Shown here: positions 53,803 to 63,147 of the stretch, piece after piece
Position numbering within the stretch: position 1 is the stretch's first letter
Layout of the letters: every line of letters begins with the position of its first letter
NCBI GenBank assembly: GCA_964533735.1
Contig: CAZHMD010000002.1
Location: 1 to 64,000 of the forward strand
From: UBA6107 sp964533735
GTDB lineage: Bacteria; Chloroflexota; Anaerolineae; Anaerolineales; Anaerolineaceae
Direction: 5' to 3'
Length of the DNA stretch: 64,000 bases
The notes under the pieces: model-generated
Database searches by the model: none
Told to the model about the DNA's origin: nothing
Seen by the model: only the letters and a program-made list of their open reading frames with translations
Position numbers and translations under genes: made by a program

Positions 53803-56800
53803 TTACGGCTCTATTACTAGTGCTGGATCACCCATGAGTGACCATCCAAGTAGGACATCCAGCATCTCCGGATGTTCTTCACCCAATTGTTTCTTGGCAT
53901 CCTGTACCGCCTGTCCAAGAGTCATTCCAGGCGTCACAAGATTCGGTGTAAGGAGTTCTCCTAACAACATTTCTGAAGTAATTTCGGACAGGGTTGTGGC
54001 ACCGAGGACTGCTGCCGCTCCTTTGTCACCCGTGAAGAGAAAATTCTGTACAAGGAAGTTGTAGTTTGGATAAACAAAGTAGTTATTCCAACATCCCCAC
54101 TGTACTACCACAAAAGGTCTACCAGCGTTCGTCAACCTCGCAACATCCGCTTGATTAAATAAACCGCTAAAGGTCCAATCTGCTGGTCCGGAATGTCCGG
54201 TAAAATTTACAAGTGCGGTACCAGCATTCATAGCTGACAGCAATTTTGTTCGGGCTATCGACAGGGCAATATCTTCCAGAGAGACACTTTCTACTGACCA
54301 ACCATCAGGTAAGGACTCCACCATAGAATCACTAATCTGTTTAAAAGAGTAACCCTGATCATACTTGTCCGAAGCAAAGATGGCAGTCTGTCCGTAATCT
54401 TTAGTGGCATACGCAAGTGTCTTTTGAATTACGAGGTTTAATTCAGCGGCAGTGCGAACCGGGAAACGCCCGATAGCAAGGTCTGGGATGTTATCCCCAT
54501 TGAAATCAGTATACAGCGGGTCCGCAGGGGCAAAACTGATCACCGGTCCAGTCTCTGCATACAACGAAGGAATGAAACTGATGCTGTTTTGCTTGGTGTA
54601 GTTGTGATAGTCAAATGTGTCACCACCCACCAACAATACATATTTTGTTCCAAGGTTATCTGCGGCGTACTTGATGTACTGCCGGATGGCGTCTGGGTCA
54701 AACACACCATAAGTGTATTGTGTATAAAGGTCTGTCACATCCACAACACTTACAGTGTATTGTGACTGACGGGCAGCTACCAATGGCTGTAAATTGGCTA
54801 TGAAATCAGGATGGGAGATGATCAGGTATTCCGCCGGCTCGTTTAAGTCAACATTTATGGGGGCGGCTCCAAATTCAGGAATCAGGAGTTCGGTCTCAGC
54901 ACTTACAAAGTATGTCGAATTTGATGAACCACCCAGGAAAGCAGCTGTAAATGTGCCGCTTGTTTCTTTTGTTACTGTAGGTGTAAGCTTTATTATCTCT
55001 CCTGAAGGATCAATACGGTAAACTAGCACACCATCGGTGGGCAGGTTGCCAACCTTAAATCCTGCAGCCGCCGAATTAAACTCCAGGTAACCATTATGCG
55101 CTAAAAACCTGCTCGGGTAGGAGATACTAAATTGATCCAATCTTTGGATCTCATGCTTGACTCCTGTTGTTCCAGGAAGCGTGAGGCGTAATGTATTTGT
55201 TCCTTCGATAAGAACTCCAGCTGGAATGGTTAGGTTAAGAGTCTTTTCAATCGAACCATCGAAAAGCTCATCTGCCAGGCTTATGCCATTTATGCTTACC
55301 TGTAATCGATGATCCGGAGTTTCTGGCCAATCTGTTGTTCCCCATACCGTTAGTTTTAATTCCGTTTGGGAGTTAGAATCACTCAACCCGTTGATGGTAA
55401 ACGGTAGATTCCAATACTTGGGCGTTGTGTAAACCAGCAAGGAAGTATCGAACCAGGGGTCCTCACCTGGAACATCCTGCGCATACTGCTTCTGGTTATG
55501 GATAGTCAGCGTTTCAATGAAAGATTCTGCGTAAATGGTTTTTTTCGAGACACGCTTGCTATCCACTGAAACCCGAAGAGGTTTCATCATATTGAGTTGC
55601 AACGTATAGATATTCGTGTCTGTGTAAAGCGTGTCCAATGCTTGACCGTAAAATTCGATATAAGAACCTGGTGCAAAAGTTTTTCCACCAAAAATATAGA
55701 TCGGCACAGCTTTGCCACTGCTGGTCAATCCAATTTTCGCGGTCTGCACACCATTAAGATCGTAGCCAGCCGTTTTCAACATTTCGTAAGTTACTCGGTA
55801 GATTCCGGTTTTGTTCACCTCAAAGTTGAGAGCCGATGTGGGCGCTTTCGTGATATTCGTAATTGTCAGCCCGGGTGCCAGATTTCGCTGGCGTTTTGTA
55901 TCTTTGGCGCTGTTCTCCACCTGGATGAGATTCCAGTCAATTACATCGTTTTGAGTTCTATCACCATATTCCTTGCTGAGCTGGAACGGACCGTGGATTT
56001 TAGCTTCACCGGCAACACTGACGTCTTCAATATAGAAAGTGTTCCCGCTCACAGTGGCTGTGTAGGTGTAATCCTGGCTGTTGAGCGAGTCAACAACCTT
56101 TGATCCGATCACTTCAGGGTTGATCAATTTACGCGCAGTTTCATCGCCAACGTAAAGGTTAAAACCCATGTTGCCAGTCTCAGTAGCTGTTGACCAGCTG
56201 AAGGTTACGTTTGTTCCATTTCTTACTGCTTTGAAGTAGGAAAGGGTTACCGGCGTGTGTATTGGAGTGCCGCCAAGTAAGGTGATTTCATAATCCTCCA
56301 CTTCACCCACAGTCGGTTGACCTGAAATGTTTATTGCCTGTCCATTAGGAAGAGGAGCATCTCCAGGATAAGCAGAGTAAACACGGAATCGAGCATGAAG
56401 TACACGTCCGTCCTCAACATTTGTGCCTGCCGGAATTGTGAATGAATATTCCGTTGTACCTGTTCCGGATACTTCCTTATTATCTACAATCCAATCCTGC
56501 GAATCAAACTGGCTATCCCCGTCCCAGTCAAGCCAACCGTTCACATAGCATGTCAACTCGGCAGGACAATGATACCCAATTTTGGCCAAACCGACATATG
56601 TTGTCCATGTACCCCTAAATGTCACTCCGTCATCCGCACGCTCAATAACAAAAATGGAATTGTTTTTTCCATCCGCCTCGACCGGCACTGTCGCTCCCAA
56701 GTAAGTACCATTTGCTGAACCATCGGTAATATGGCGTGCGCCATCATCTGCGAACAAATTCATTCCGGAATAAATAGACGGTAAATGACCAAAGTTAGCA

Positions 56801-59800
56801 GGAAGCTTGGGAACTATTACTGTATCTTCGTTTGATGCAAATCCTCCGGCATGAGCAGTGGCAATATTCACAACACTTGCAATGTCAGCAGGCTGGGTGG
56901 TGTAAGTTGCTGAGCAGCTGATGCTTTCGCCAGTATCAAACCAATCGTCGAAATCTCCGACGGTAGTGAGAGATGAGCAGTTCTCGTCAATCGCTTTGTC
57001 GTCTGCTATTGTTACGGGGCCGATCAAGCTGGCTCCGCTGTTAGTAACTATATAGGTGTAATGCAACACCTGACCGGCAGCAGTATAGTATTTTTCCATG
57101 GCGGTCTTCACGAGCGTCAATAGTGGGGTGGCAAAGGTGGCTGTTGATAAGATCGGCGTCGGTGTTTGAGTTGAGGTTGCGGAAGCCGTGTTTGGATTAA
57201 TTCCTGATAAAGCATTAACCGGACCGATAACACATTCGACCATGGTTTCTTTTTCAAGAGTGGCTGGTCCGCAGACGGGATTCAAACCAAATTCGGGATC
57301 TGTAGCTACTACGTTCGTAAGCTGAACATCACCGGTATTTTCCATGATGAATTTATAGTAAACCGGAGCACCCTCTGCAACAACCAGGTAGTAACTCCAG
57401 GGTCCGGTATCGGACAAAGCGATCTGCTTTAAGAACGACAACCTGGGCGCAGGATCACGCACATAAATGGTATCGGTGGCGGTGTTGCCAGTACCACCGT
57501 TGGCAGAAGATACCGCTCCGGTAGTGTTGGTGTAGAAATTCACTGATCCGATCATACCGGTGACCGTTACAATGAAAACACAACTCCCGTAAGCCGGAAT
57601 AGTTGCTCCGCTAAGGGAGATCGTTCGAGGAGCTGTAACAGCCGGAGTAACTCCGCAATCAGCACTTGAAGCTGAGGTTATATCTATCCCAACAGGCAGC
57701 TCATCGGTAAAAGCCACACCAGTGAGCGCAGTCGTCGGATTGGGATTGGTGACCATGAAGGTTAATGAGGTCGTTTGCCCTGTTAAAATCGTTTCGGCAG
57801 CAAAGGATTTGACAATACTCGGGGGTCCAATGACCGTGATGTCATCCCAACCAATGCCAGTTGAAGTCTTATTCTCGCCACTTTCGAAGGCAGTAATGCG
57901 ACCGGTGTAATTATCAAATTTACCAAGCGCAGTTGCCACTACAGGCACACTGACGGTACAGGTGGCTCCTGACGCCAAAGCAGCCCCACTTAATGTAATT
58001 GTAGTGGTTCCACTGATAGCAGAGAGAGTGCCACCGCAGGTATTGGTTTGAGTCCCGGTTGTAATGCTTAACCCGGTTGGCAGGACATCACTAAAGGCTA
58101 CACCGGTTAAAGGTCCGCTGCCCGGATTTGTGCTTGTATTGGCAATGTTAAAAGTTAAGAGTGATGTACCATTGAGTACAATCGGGTCTGTCCCAAACGA
58201 TTTGGTAATGGTTGGCGGTGGGGGGTCGCAGTAGTTACCTGTGAATAAAATATTATCAACCACTGCAACTGCATCCTTACCACTGTTCGATGCATTATAG
58301 GGATAAATCCTAAAGACTGTGTTACCTGCCGGGAAATACCCTGTTCCGATTGCACCTGAATAAGGAGTAAGCGTACCGGTCACTCCTGTCATCGAGGTTA
58401 AAAAGGTCTCGCCAGTTGGACCCGGTGGATCGTAAGAGAAATCAAAACTGGTCGGACCATTTTTTAGTTCAGCCAGCGAAAAATTCCAAACGACGTTTTC
58501 ATAATATGTTGTGTCAACAGTAAATTGAAAATATTTTGCAATATCCCGACTTGTTCCACCCAATTTTCCCGTCATTTCCCAGACTGGGTTACCTGGGTAA
58601 GTGGTGGCATCTATTGCAAATGCCTCAGAGGTTGTGCCTATGCCTAATGCTGCTGCTGTTCCTACTCCATTCCCAATCGTTGTAGGAGGAGGGGGTGAAA
58701 CGGTTCCATCCACCTGCCACAGAGCCAGGGTTGCACCATTGGTACAGGAGCGAACACTTGCTGCCACGGTCAAATCATCGGTGGCAGAGATACCAGTATA
58801 GTCTGTGCCTTCCATGGTGAATCCAAGGTTCCCGGTGAGGTTTGTGTAAATTCCTTCTGTTGACGCAGTCACTTTTAACTTGATGGTACAGGTGCCATAA
58901 GGTGCAAGGGTGATATTTGAGAAATCAACACCTGTTGCCCCGGCTGTTACACTTGCAGGAGAAGGACTGGCGCCGCACCCGGTGTACATGAGATTAGGCG
59001 TGGCAGCAACCGTCATTCCTGAAGGCCATTGGATGGTTTCAGGTATGACTGTTGTATCTGTAAAGTTTACGTTTGTGAGTTCCAGGTTGCTCGGGTTGGT
59101 GATACTGAATGTTGCCCATGAGGTATCCCCTGGGACGATCGCGTCGGGAACAAAGGACTTGGTGAATGGGATCCGCGCCGGATCCAGGTTGTAGAGATCG
59201 CGGGCAGCGCCAACATAATCTGCATTATAGTGGTAACTGGAACCGGAAAAATCGTAGATCATACCGTTTACTGGCGTCGGGTCACCAGAGCGGTATCTAA
59301 TAATCCTCACCTGGTAAGTGGTGATCACCGTCCCACCGTTTTTTCCTGTTGAAGTGCAGGAACGATAATTGGGGGCATTGGGATCATTTACCCAGGTACA
59401 GCCATCACCATATAACTTGTCCGTAGGGTTTTCAGCTGAATAGGCTGTGTAGTTAGTTTCTACTGAAAGAACCCGGAAGTATACATTTGGCAGATTCAGG
59501 TAACTTTCGATTTGCTCGTAGCCATTGGTGGCTGTCGAGGCGGTAAGACGAAGGAAATAAGTGTTACCTTGTAAAAGCGTTAAAGTAGAGCCCGCTGCAA
59601 AGCTGGTGAAATTCACACCATCTGTACTCAATTCCAAATTTTGCTGACCATTGCGGCTTTGTGAGATCAGGTGTTCCACAAAAAGTTCTCGTGGGATGGG
59701 GGTACTATATGTAGAGCCGCTACTTTCACTTACAGAGATGTGGTAACGGCGAGCGGTATTATAAGCACTGCTCGTCCGAGTGACTTCCACTTCATAATAA

Positions 59801-60138
59801 ATATCTGTACAAGCACCTGGCGCCAGGCTGGAGTAATTTAGTGTATCTAAAGTTCCACCGGATAAATTAACGTAAGCGTTAGCAGAATCCCAGTTAAAAG
59901 TCGCCGTCAACGCTCCAGAATCTTGAGTTCCTGTATTACATACTCTGGCTCCCACGGGGAAGGTATTGGGACCAACATTCACGTTATTGCTGTCCAGCCC
60001 GATCACATTCCAGGTAATTGGTTCGATAGTCAATGTTGTCGCACCCGAGACAGTGCCTTGGGGCGGGTAAAGAAATCCAAACAACATAATTACAATCAAT
60101 AAACCATTTATAACAGGTTGGATGGCAACACGCTTCAT
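53803..60138 (-). CDS. Giant secreted protein with DUF11 repeats, GEVED domain and C-terminal gingipain-like (C25) peptidase
   Basis: A 2111-residue exported protein. Residues 1-32 form a signal peptide. Next come a beta-rich N-terminal part, then several DUF11-like repeats (about 330-1090; ITKSFGTDPIVLNGTSLLTF, IVKSFAAETIL and similar), a GEVED-type domain (about 1200-1285, ending PTVGEVEDYEITLLGG), a beta-sandwich with LSYFKAVRNGTNVTFSWSTA, and a C-terminal C25 peptidase domain (about 1770-2111). Its likely catalytic pair is His1982 in NFTGHSGPADW and Cys2016 in VVQWGCWNNYF. The protein ends at GDPALVIEP without the Ig or secretion domain of gingipains and with no visible anchor. Substrate unknown. 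Confidence 0.9.
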   Translation of the reverse strand: MKRVAIQPVINGLLIVIMLFGFLYPPQGTVSGATTLTIEPITWNVIGLDSNNVNVGPNTFPVGARVCNTGTQDSGALTATFNWDSANAYVNLSGGTLDTLNYSSLAPGACTDIYYEVEVTRTSSAYNTARRYHISVSESSGSTYSTPIPRELFVEHLISQSRNGQQNLELSTDGVNFTSFAAGSTLTLLQGNTYFLRLTASTATNGYEQIESYLNLPNVYFRVLSVETNYTAYSAENPTDKLYGDGCTWVNDPNAPNYRSCTSTGKNGGTVITTYQVRIIRYRSGDPTPVNGMIYDFSGSSYHYNADYVGAARDLYNLDPARIPFTKSFVPDAIVPGDTSWATFSITNPSNLELTNVNFTDTTVIPETIQWPSGMTVAATPNLMYTGCGASPSPASVTAGATGVDFSNITLAPYGTCTIKLKVTASTEGIYTNLTGNLGFTMEGTDYTGISATDDLTVAASVRSCTNGATLALWQVDGTVSPPPPTTIGNGVGTAAALGIGTTSEAFAIDATTYPGNPVWEMTGKLGGTSRDIAKYFQFTVDTTYYENVVWNFSLAELKNGPTSFDFSYDPPGPTGETFLTSMTGVTGTLTPYSGAIGTGYFPAGNTVFRIYPYNASNSGKDAVAVVDNILFTGNYCDPPPPTITKSFGTDPIVLNGTSLLTFNIANTSTNPGSGPLTGVAFSDVLPTGLSITTGTQTNTCGGTLSAISGTTTITLSGAALASGATCTVSVPVVATALGKFDNYTGRITAFESGENKTSTGIGWDDITVIGPPSIVKSFAAETILTGQTTSLTFMVTNPNPTTALTGVAFTDELPVGIDITSASSADCGVTPAVTAPRTISLSGATIPAYGSCVFIVTVTGMIGSVNFYTNTTGAVSSANGGTGNTATDTIYVRDPAPRLSFLKQIALSDTGPWSYYLVVAEGAPVYYKFIMENTGDVQLTNVVATDPEFGLNPVCGPATLEKETMVECVIGPVNALSGINPNTASATSTQTPTPILSTATFATPLLTLVKTAMEKYYTAAGQVLHYTYIVTNSGASLIGPVTIADDKAIDENCSSLTTVGDFDDWFDTGESISCSATYTTQPADIASVVNIATAHAGGFASNEDTVIVPKLPANFGHLPSIYSGMNLFADDGARHITDGSANGTYLGATVPVEADGKNNSIFVIERADDGVTFRGTWTTYVGLAKIGYHCPAELTCYVNGWLDWDGDSQFDSQDWIVDNKEVSGTGTTEYSFTIPAGTNVEDGRVLHARFRVYSAYPGDAPLPNGQAINISGQPTVGEVEDYEITLLGGTPIHTPVTLSYFKAVRNGTNVTFSWSTATETGNMGFNLYVGDETARKLINPEVIGSKVVDSLNSQDYTYTATVSGNTFYIEDVSVAGEAKIHGPFQLSKEYGDRTQNDVIDWNLIQVENSAKDTKRQRNLAPGLTITNITKAPTSALNFEVNKTGIYRVTYEMLKTAGYDLNGVQTAKIGLTSSGKAVPIYIFGGKTFAPGSYIEFYGQALDTLYTDTNIYTLQLNMMKPLRVSVDSKRVSKKTIYAESFIETLTIHNQKQYAQDVPGEDPWFDTSLLVYTTPKYWNLPFTINGLSDSNSQTELKLTVWGTTDWPETPDHRLQVSINGISLADELFDGSIEKTLNLTIPAGVLIEGTNTLRLTLPGTTGVKHEIQRLDQFSISYPSRFLAHNGYLEFNSAAAGFKVGNLPTDGVLVYRIDPSGEIIKLTPTVTKETSGTFTAAFLGGSSNSTYFVSAETELLIPEFGAAPINVDLNEPAEYLIISHPDFIANLQPLVAARQSQYTVSVVDVTDLYTQYTYGVFDPDAIRQYIKYAADNLGTKYVLLVGGDTFDYHNYTKQNSISFIPSLYAETGPVISFAPADPLYTDFNGDNIPDLAIGRFPVRTAAELNLVIQKTLAYATKDYGQTAIFASDKYDQGYSFKQISDSMVESLPDGWSVESVSLEDIALSIARTKLLSAMNAGTALVNFTGHSGPADWTFSGLFNQADVARLTNAGRPFVVVQWGCWNNYFVYPNYNFLVQNFLFTGDKGAAAVLGATTLSEITSEMLLGELLTPNLVTPGMTLGQAVQDAKKQLGEEHPEMLDVLLGWSLMGDPALVIEP

Positions 60139-60587
60139 TGTCCCTCGCTTGACTTTTTTCTATATTGTTGGAAACCAAAATAATATCGGAATCTACCTAT
60201 TCTATACTAAACAAACCTGTTAAGTAAAGTTACATAAGTACATTAAGTACCATTACGGGGAATTTTTTACGTAGAATTTACATCTATTAAATCCAGATGT
60301 TACAAAATAAGATCGGATAACTAATTAAAACCTTCCCAGGATAGAAGTCATTTGATTTGCATCTCTCAAAGAGGACGATAAGCGGAAATCCAAAAAAGGT
60401 TTGACACGTCATGTCAAAAGAACACCTTCCTTGAAGAATAGAGGAAGGCGTTAAGCGGGCTCATTTTGACTTACTAATTTAGGGGTGTTTTATGGTAAAA
60501 AAGCCGGACGTTAAGAAACAATCTGCAAACAATAAGCGCAAAGAAATGCATCGATTATTTAATTGGATCCATTACAATCTGAGGAAA
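60139..60587. other. Intergenic region upstream of the C25 protein gene
   Basis: Contains a dyad TTTGACA-N5-TGTCAAA (60400-60418), AAGTAC repeats near 60236-60250 close to the C25 gene, the probable terminator of the NusG-like gene, and a possible plus-strand ORF of 34 residues (60492-60596, basic, after AGGGGTG) that overlaps the NusG-like gene end. The ORF has no recognisable relative and I do not count it as a gene. Confidence 0.4.
60422..60452 (-). terminator. Probable terminator of the NusG-like gene
   Basis: On the minus strand CGCCTTCC pairs with GGAAGGTG around a loop of about 14 nt and is followed by TTCTTTTG. It lies 135 bp beyond the stop codon of the NusG paralogue. Confidence 0.5.
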
Positions 60588-61112
60588 TTATCGTGATCTT
60601 GGGGTATTTTTTACCGCTACCACGTCTTGAACTGAGAGATCCACCGGCACTTTCCGATTTTGAAGCATCTTCAGGAGCACTCGAACTCTCTCCTTGCCGG
60701 GGATGCGTGAATCAATGATGCCTTCATACCCCTCAAATGGACCCTTTTCAATTTTTACAAGCGTCCCAGGCTTGATCCCGGGCGATTTCTGCCCGCCGGC
60801 TGCGTTAATTTCATCCACTTTCACCCGGATGGCATTAATGATTGGTTCCGGCACAATTGAAACTTCCCCGCCAAATGATACCAGCCTCACCACGCCGGGG
60901 ATGTGTTCCAGGTTGGTGACGCTGTTCTTTTCGAGATCAATACGTAAAAAGAGATAGCCTGGAAAATAGGGTTTGTGCTTGCGGGCACGCGGATTGACCG
61001 GTTTTACCCGGATGCGCGGATAATAAACCTCAACATCACGCGAGATCAATTGCCCTTCAAGAAACTCCTCACGGTTTGGTTTACTGCGTGCCACGTACCA
61101 AAAAAGTGCCAT
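60588..61112 (-). CDS. NusG paralogue (specialised transcription antitermination factor)
   Basis: A 174-residue protein with both NusG domains: the NGN domain (WYVARSKPNREEFLEGQL, PYFPGYLFLRIDL, HIPGVVRLVSFGG) and a C-terminal KOW domain (GTLVKIEKGPFEGYEGIIDS). The NGN domain binds RNA polymerase and KOW binds ribosome or Rho. Specialised paralogues (RfaH, LoaP, UpxY) act on long polysaccharide or natural-product operons, and this gene lies near such loci, not beside rplK/secE as housekeeping nusG does. I prefer ATG at 61112 (MALFWYVARS), the normal N-terminus; a GTG at 61169 would add 19 residues. Confidence 0.88.
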   Translation of the reverse strand: MALFWYVARSKPNREEFLEGQLISRDVEVYYPRIRVKPVNPRARKHKPYFPGYLFLRIDLEKNSVTNLEHIPGVVRLVSFGGEVSIVPEPIINAIRVKVDEINAAGGQKSPGIKPGTLVKIEKGPFEGYEGIIDSRIPGKERVRVLLKMLQNRKVPVDLSVQDVVAVKNTPRSR

Positions 61113-61312
61113 TCCGATAAATTCTCCAGTTTGCAGGTGCGATTGCTGAGTGTCAACAAATAGTGACACAGCATTTAAAATTCATTCTGATTGCACTCCA
61201 CAATCATACCAGCAAGAGTTATGGGTTTGGTGAACCAGCTGCTTGATAATAGGTCATGTTGGTTTGCTGGTCAAATGATGAATACCAGGATTGCCGCCCA
61301 GGAATACAATGA

Positions 61313-62338
61313 CTAGAAATTGTTTAAGAACAAATCCGTCAAATCTGGATCAAACTCAATAGATTTGTGATCGAGAATGTATTTTCGAACCTCGTCTTCT
61401 GGCCAAGCTTTGCGATATGGTCTCTCTGAACGTAACGCATCCCAAACGTCAATGATAGAGAAAATTCGTGCGGCCAGAGGGATCTCGAGACCTGCAAGCC
61501 CACGGGGATATCCTTTGCCATTCCAGTCCTCATGGTGACAATAAGGGATGTCCAGCGCAGGTTCCAGATACTCAATTGGAGAAAGCCAGCCGTAAGCATA
61601 AACCGGGTGCATCCGCATGAGTTTCCACTCTTCTTCTGTTAATTTTCCCGGTTTTAATAGGATCGAATCAGGTATTCCCAGTTTCCCGATATCATGTAAC
61701 AGTGCTCCTCGGCGAATGTGCTCAAGAGCGCTTTTGTCTACACCGGCCAATTTTGCCAATTTGACAGTGGCCTCCGTTACTCTAAGCGTATGCCCTTCAG
61801 TCTCATGGTCGCGAAGATCCATTGCCTTGGACCAGCCTTCGATTGTCTTGTCATAAGTAGTGACCAATTCTTTATTCATACGCGCCAGTTTATCCCGCTG
61901 GTTTGTGATGTTCTGGAAACGGTTTAATCGCAGGATGTTCTTGACCCGAATCTGGATTTCCAGGCTGTCAAACGGTTTGGTCAGAAAGTCATCCGCCCCT
62001 GCTTCAAGTCCTTTGATCCGTGCTTCGCGATTGTCATTGGCAGTGATCATGATTACAGGCACTTCAGCAAGTTTTGGATTGGCGCGGATCCTCCGGCAAA
62101 CCTCATAACCATCCATATCCGGCATCATCAGATCCAGTAGGATGGCATCGGGCAGATAACGCTCGGCAAGTTCTAAACCTCGCTTGCCGTTTTCTGCAAG
62201 AAGCAGATCCAGGTTATCCTGCATCAACAAACCTTCCAAGGTCAATCGGATGATCGGTTCATCATCAATGATCAAAATTCTCGGGTTCTGCGTTTTTGCG
62301 ATGAGACCATTTCCATTACGCTTAATCAAATTCAACAT
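61313..62338 (-). CDS. Response regulator with HD-GYP domain (probable c-di-GMP phosphodiesterase)
   Basis: A 341-residue cytoplasmic regulator. The receiver domain (about 20-140) has acidic Asp25/Asp26, phospho-acceptor Asp69 in LLDLMMPDMDG and the Lys of FLTKPFDS. A coiled linker leads to an HD-GYP domain with HETEGHTLRV, LLHDIGKLGIPD, YCHHEDWNGKGYPRGL and DVWDALRSERPY. All metal and GYP motifs are intact, so breakdown of c-di-GMP is expected. AAAAGGA precedes the ATG. Confidence 0.93.
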   Translation of the reverse strand: MLNLIKRNGNGLIAKTQNPRILIIDDEPIIRLTLEGLLMQDNLDLLLAENGKRGLELAERYLPDAILLDLMMPDMDGYEVCRRIRANPKLAEVPVIMITANDNREARIKGLEAGADDFLTKPFDSLEIQIRVKNILRLNRFQNITNQRDKLARMNKELVTTYDKTIEGWSKAMDLRDHETEGHTLRVTEATVKLAKLAGVDKSALEHIRRGALLHDIGKLGIPDSILLKPGKLTEEEWKLMRMHPVYAYGWLSPIEYLEPALDIPYCHHEDWNGKGYPRGLAGLEIPLAARIFSIIDVWDALRSERPYRKAWPEDEVRKYILDHKSIEFDPDLTDLFLNNF

Positions 62339-62392
62339 TCCTTTTCAGTTCCAGGTACAAATTTCTCAATTCAAATCATTGTAGTCAATAAA

Positions 62393-62415
62393 TTAGGGTT
62401 AACGCCTAACCCTAA
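62393..62415 (-). terminator. Possible terminator of the LuxR-type regulator gene
   Basis: TTAGGGTT (8 bp) pairs perfectly with AACCCTAA around a 7-nt loop; on the minus strand a short TTTATT follows. The stem is AT-rich and the T tract weak. Confidence 0.45.
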
Positions 62416-62500
62416 TCGGATTCCTCACTCTGCGGAAGTCGTGGAAAAGCGACTCCTGCAGGCAGGAATTACTGCCATCTTTTGAGGGATTCTACCTATA

Positions 62501-63145
62501 TCAACTGTCGACCAAACCCTGCTGCACTGCAAAACGAACCAATTCTGCTTGAGAACTGATGCGGAGTTTTGCCATTATCCTGGCTCTATGGGCTTCGACT
62601 GTACGCACACTGAGGGTTAATTTTGCGGCTATTCCAGTATTGGTGTTCCCCTCTGCGATCAACTGCAGCACTTCGCGCTCCCGTGAACTGAGGCTATCCA
62701 GAGATCCGGCGTTTTCACTTTCTCCGGATAGCAGCATTTCGATAACTTCGTCCGCGATTGCTGAACTCAAGTATCTTTTTCCTTCATTAGCGTTGCGGAT
62801 TGCCAAAATAATCTCAGAGAAATCGGCATCCTTGATGACATAACCGAGGGCGCCGTTGTGTAATGCTCTTACTGCATAACTGGCATTCGCGTGCATCGAT
62901 AGGAACACAATGCGAGTTCGCAATCCGTGCTGCCGCATCTGGTGAGCCACTTCAATGCCATTTAAATTTGGCATCATCACATCCAGTAAAATGACATCCG
63001 GATCCAATTCACCTGCCATCCGTAAAGCTTCGTTTCCATCGGCTGCCTCTCCCACAACTTCTATATCTTCTTGTGATTGGAGCATCGCCACCATTCCCTG
63101 GCGTACAAGTTTATGGTCGTCTGCAAGTAATACCTTAATTGACAT
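62501..63145 (-). CDS. NarL/FixJ-type response regulator
   Basis: A 214-residue DNA-binding regulator. The receiver domain has ADDH at 8-11, phospho-acceptor Asp55 in LLDVMMPNLNG and YVIKDADFSE (a NarL-group Lys). The LuxR-type HTH follows (LSSREREVLQLIAEGNTNTG, TVEAHRARIMAKL). The kinase stop TAA lies inside its ribosome-binding region (GAAAAGGAGTAAAA), so both are co-translated: a two-component pair. Confidence 0.95.
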   Translation of the reverse strand: MSIKVLLADDHKLVRQGMVAMLQSQEDIEVVGEAADGNEALRMAGELDPDVILLDVMMPNLNGIEVAHQMRQHGLRTRIVFLSMHANASYAVRALHNGALGYVIKDADFSEIILAIRNANEGKRYLSSAIADEVIEMLLSGESENAGSLDSLSSREREVLQLIAEGNTNTGIAAKLTLSVRTVEAHRARIMAKLRISSQAELVRFAVQQGLVDS

Positions 63146-63147
63146 TT

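Noticed and set aside
60492..60596. Plus-strand 34-residue basic ORF
   Set aside because: It has a modest ribosome-binding site, but it overlaps the end of the NusG-like gene, has no recognisable relative, and such ORFs arise by chance in AT-rich sequence.
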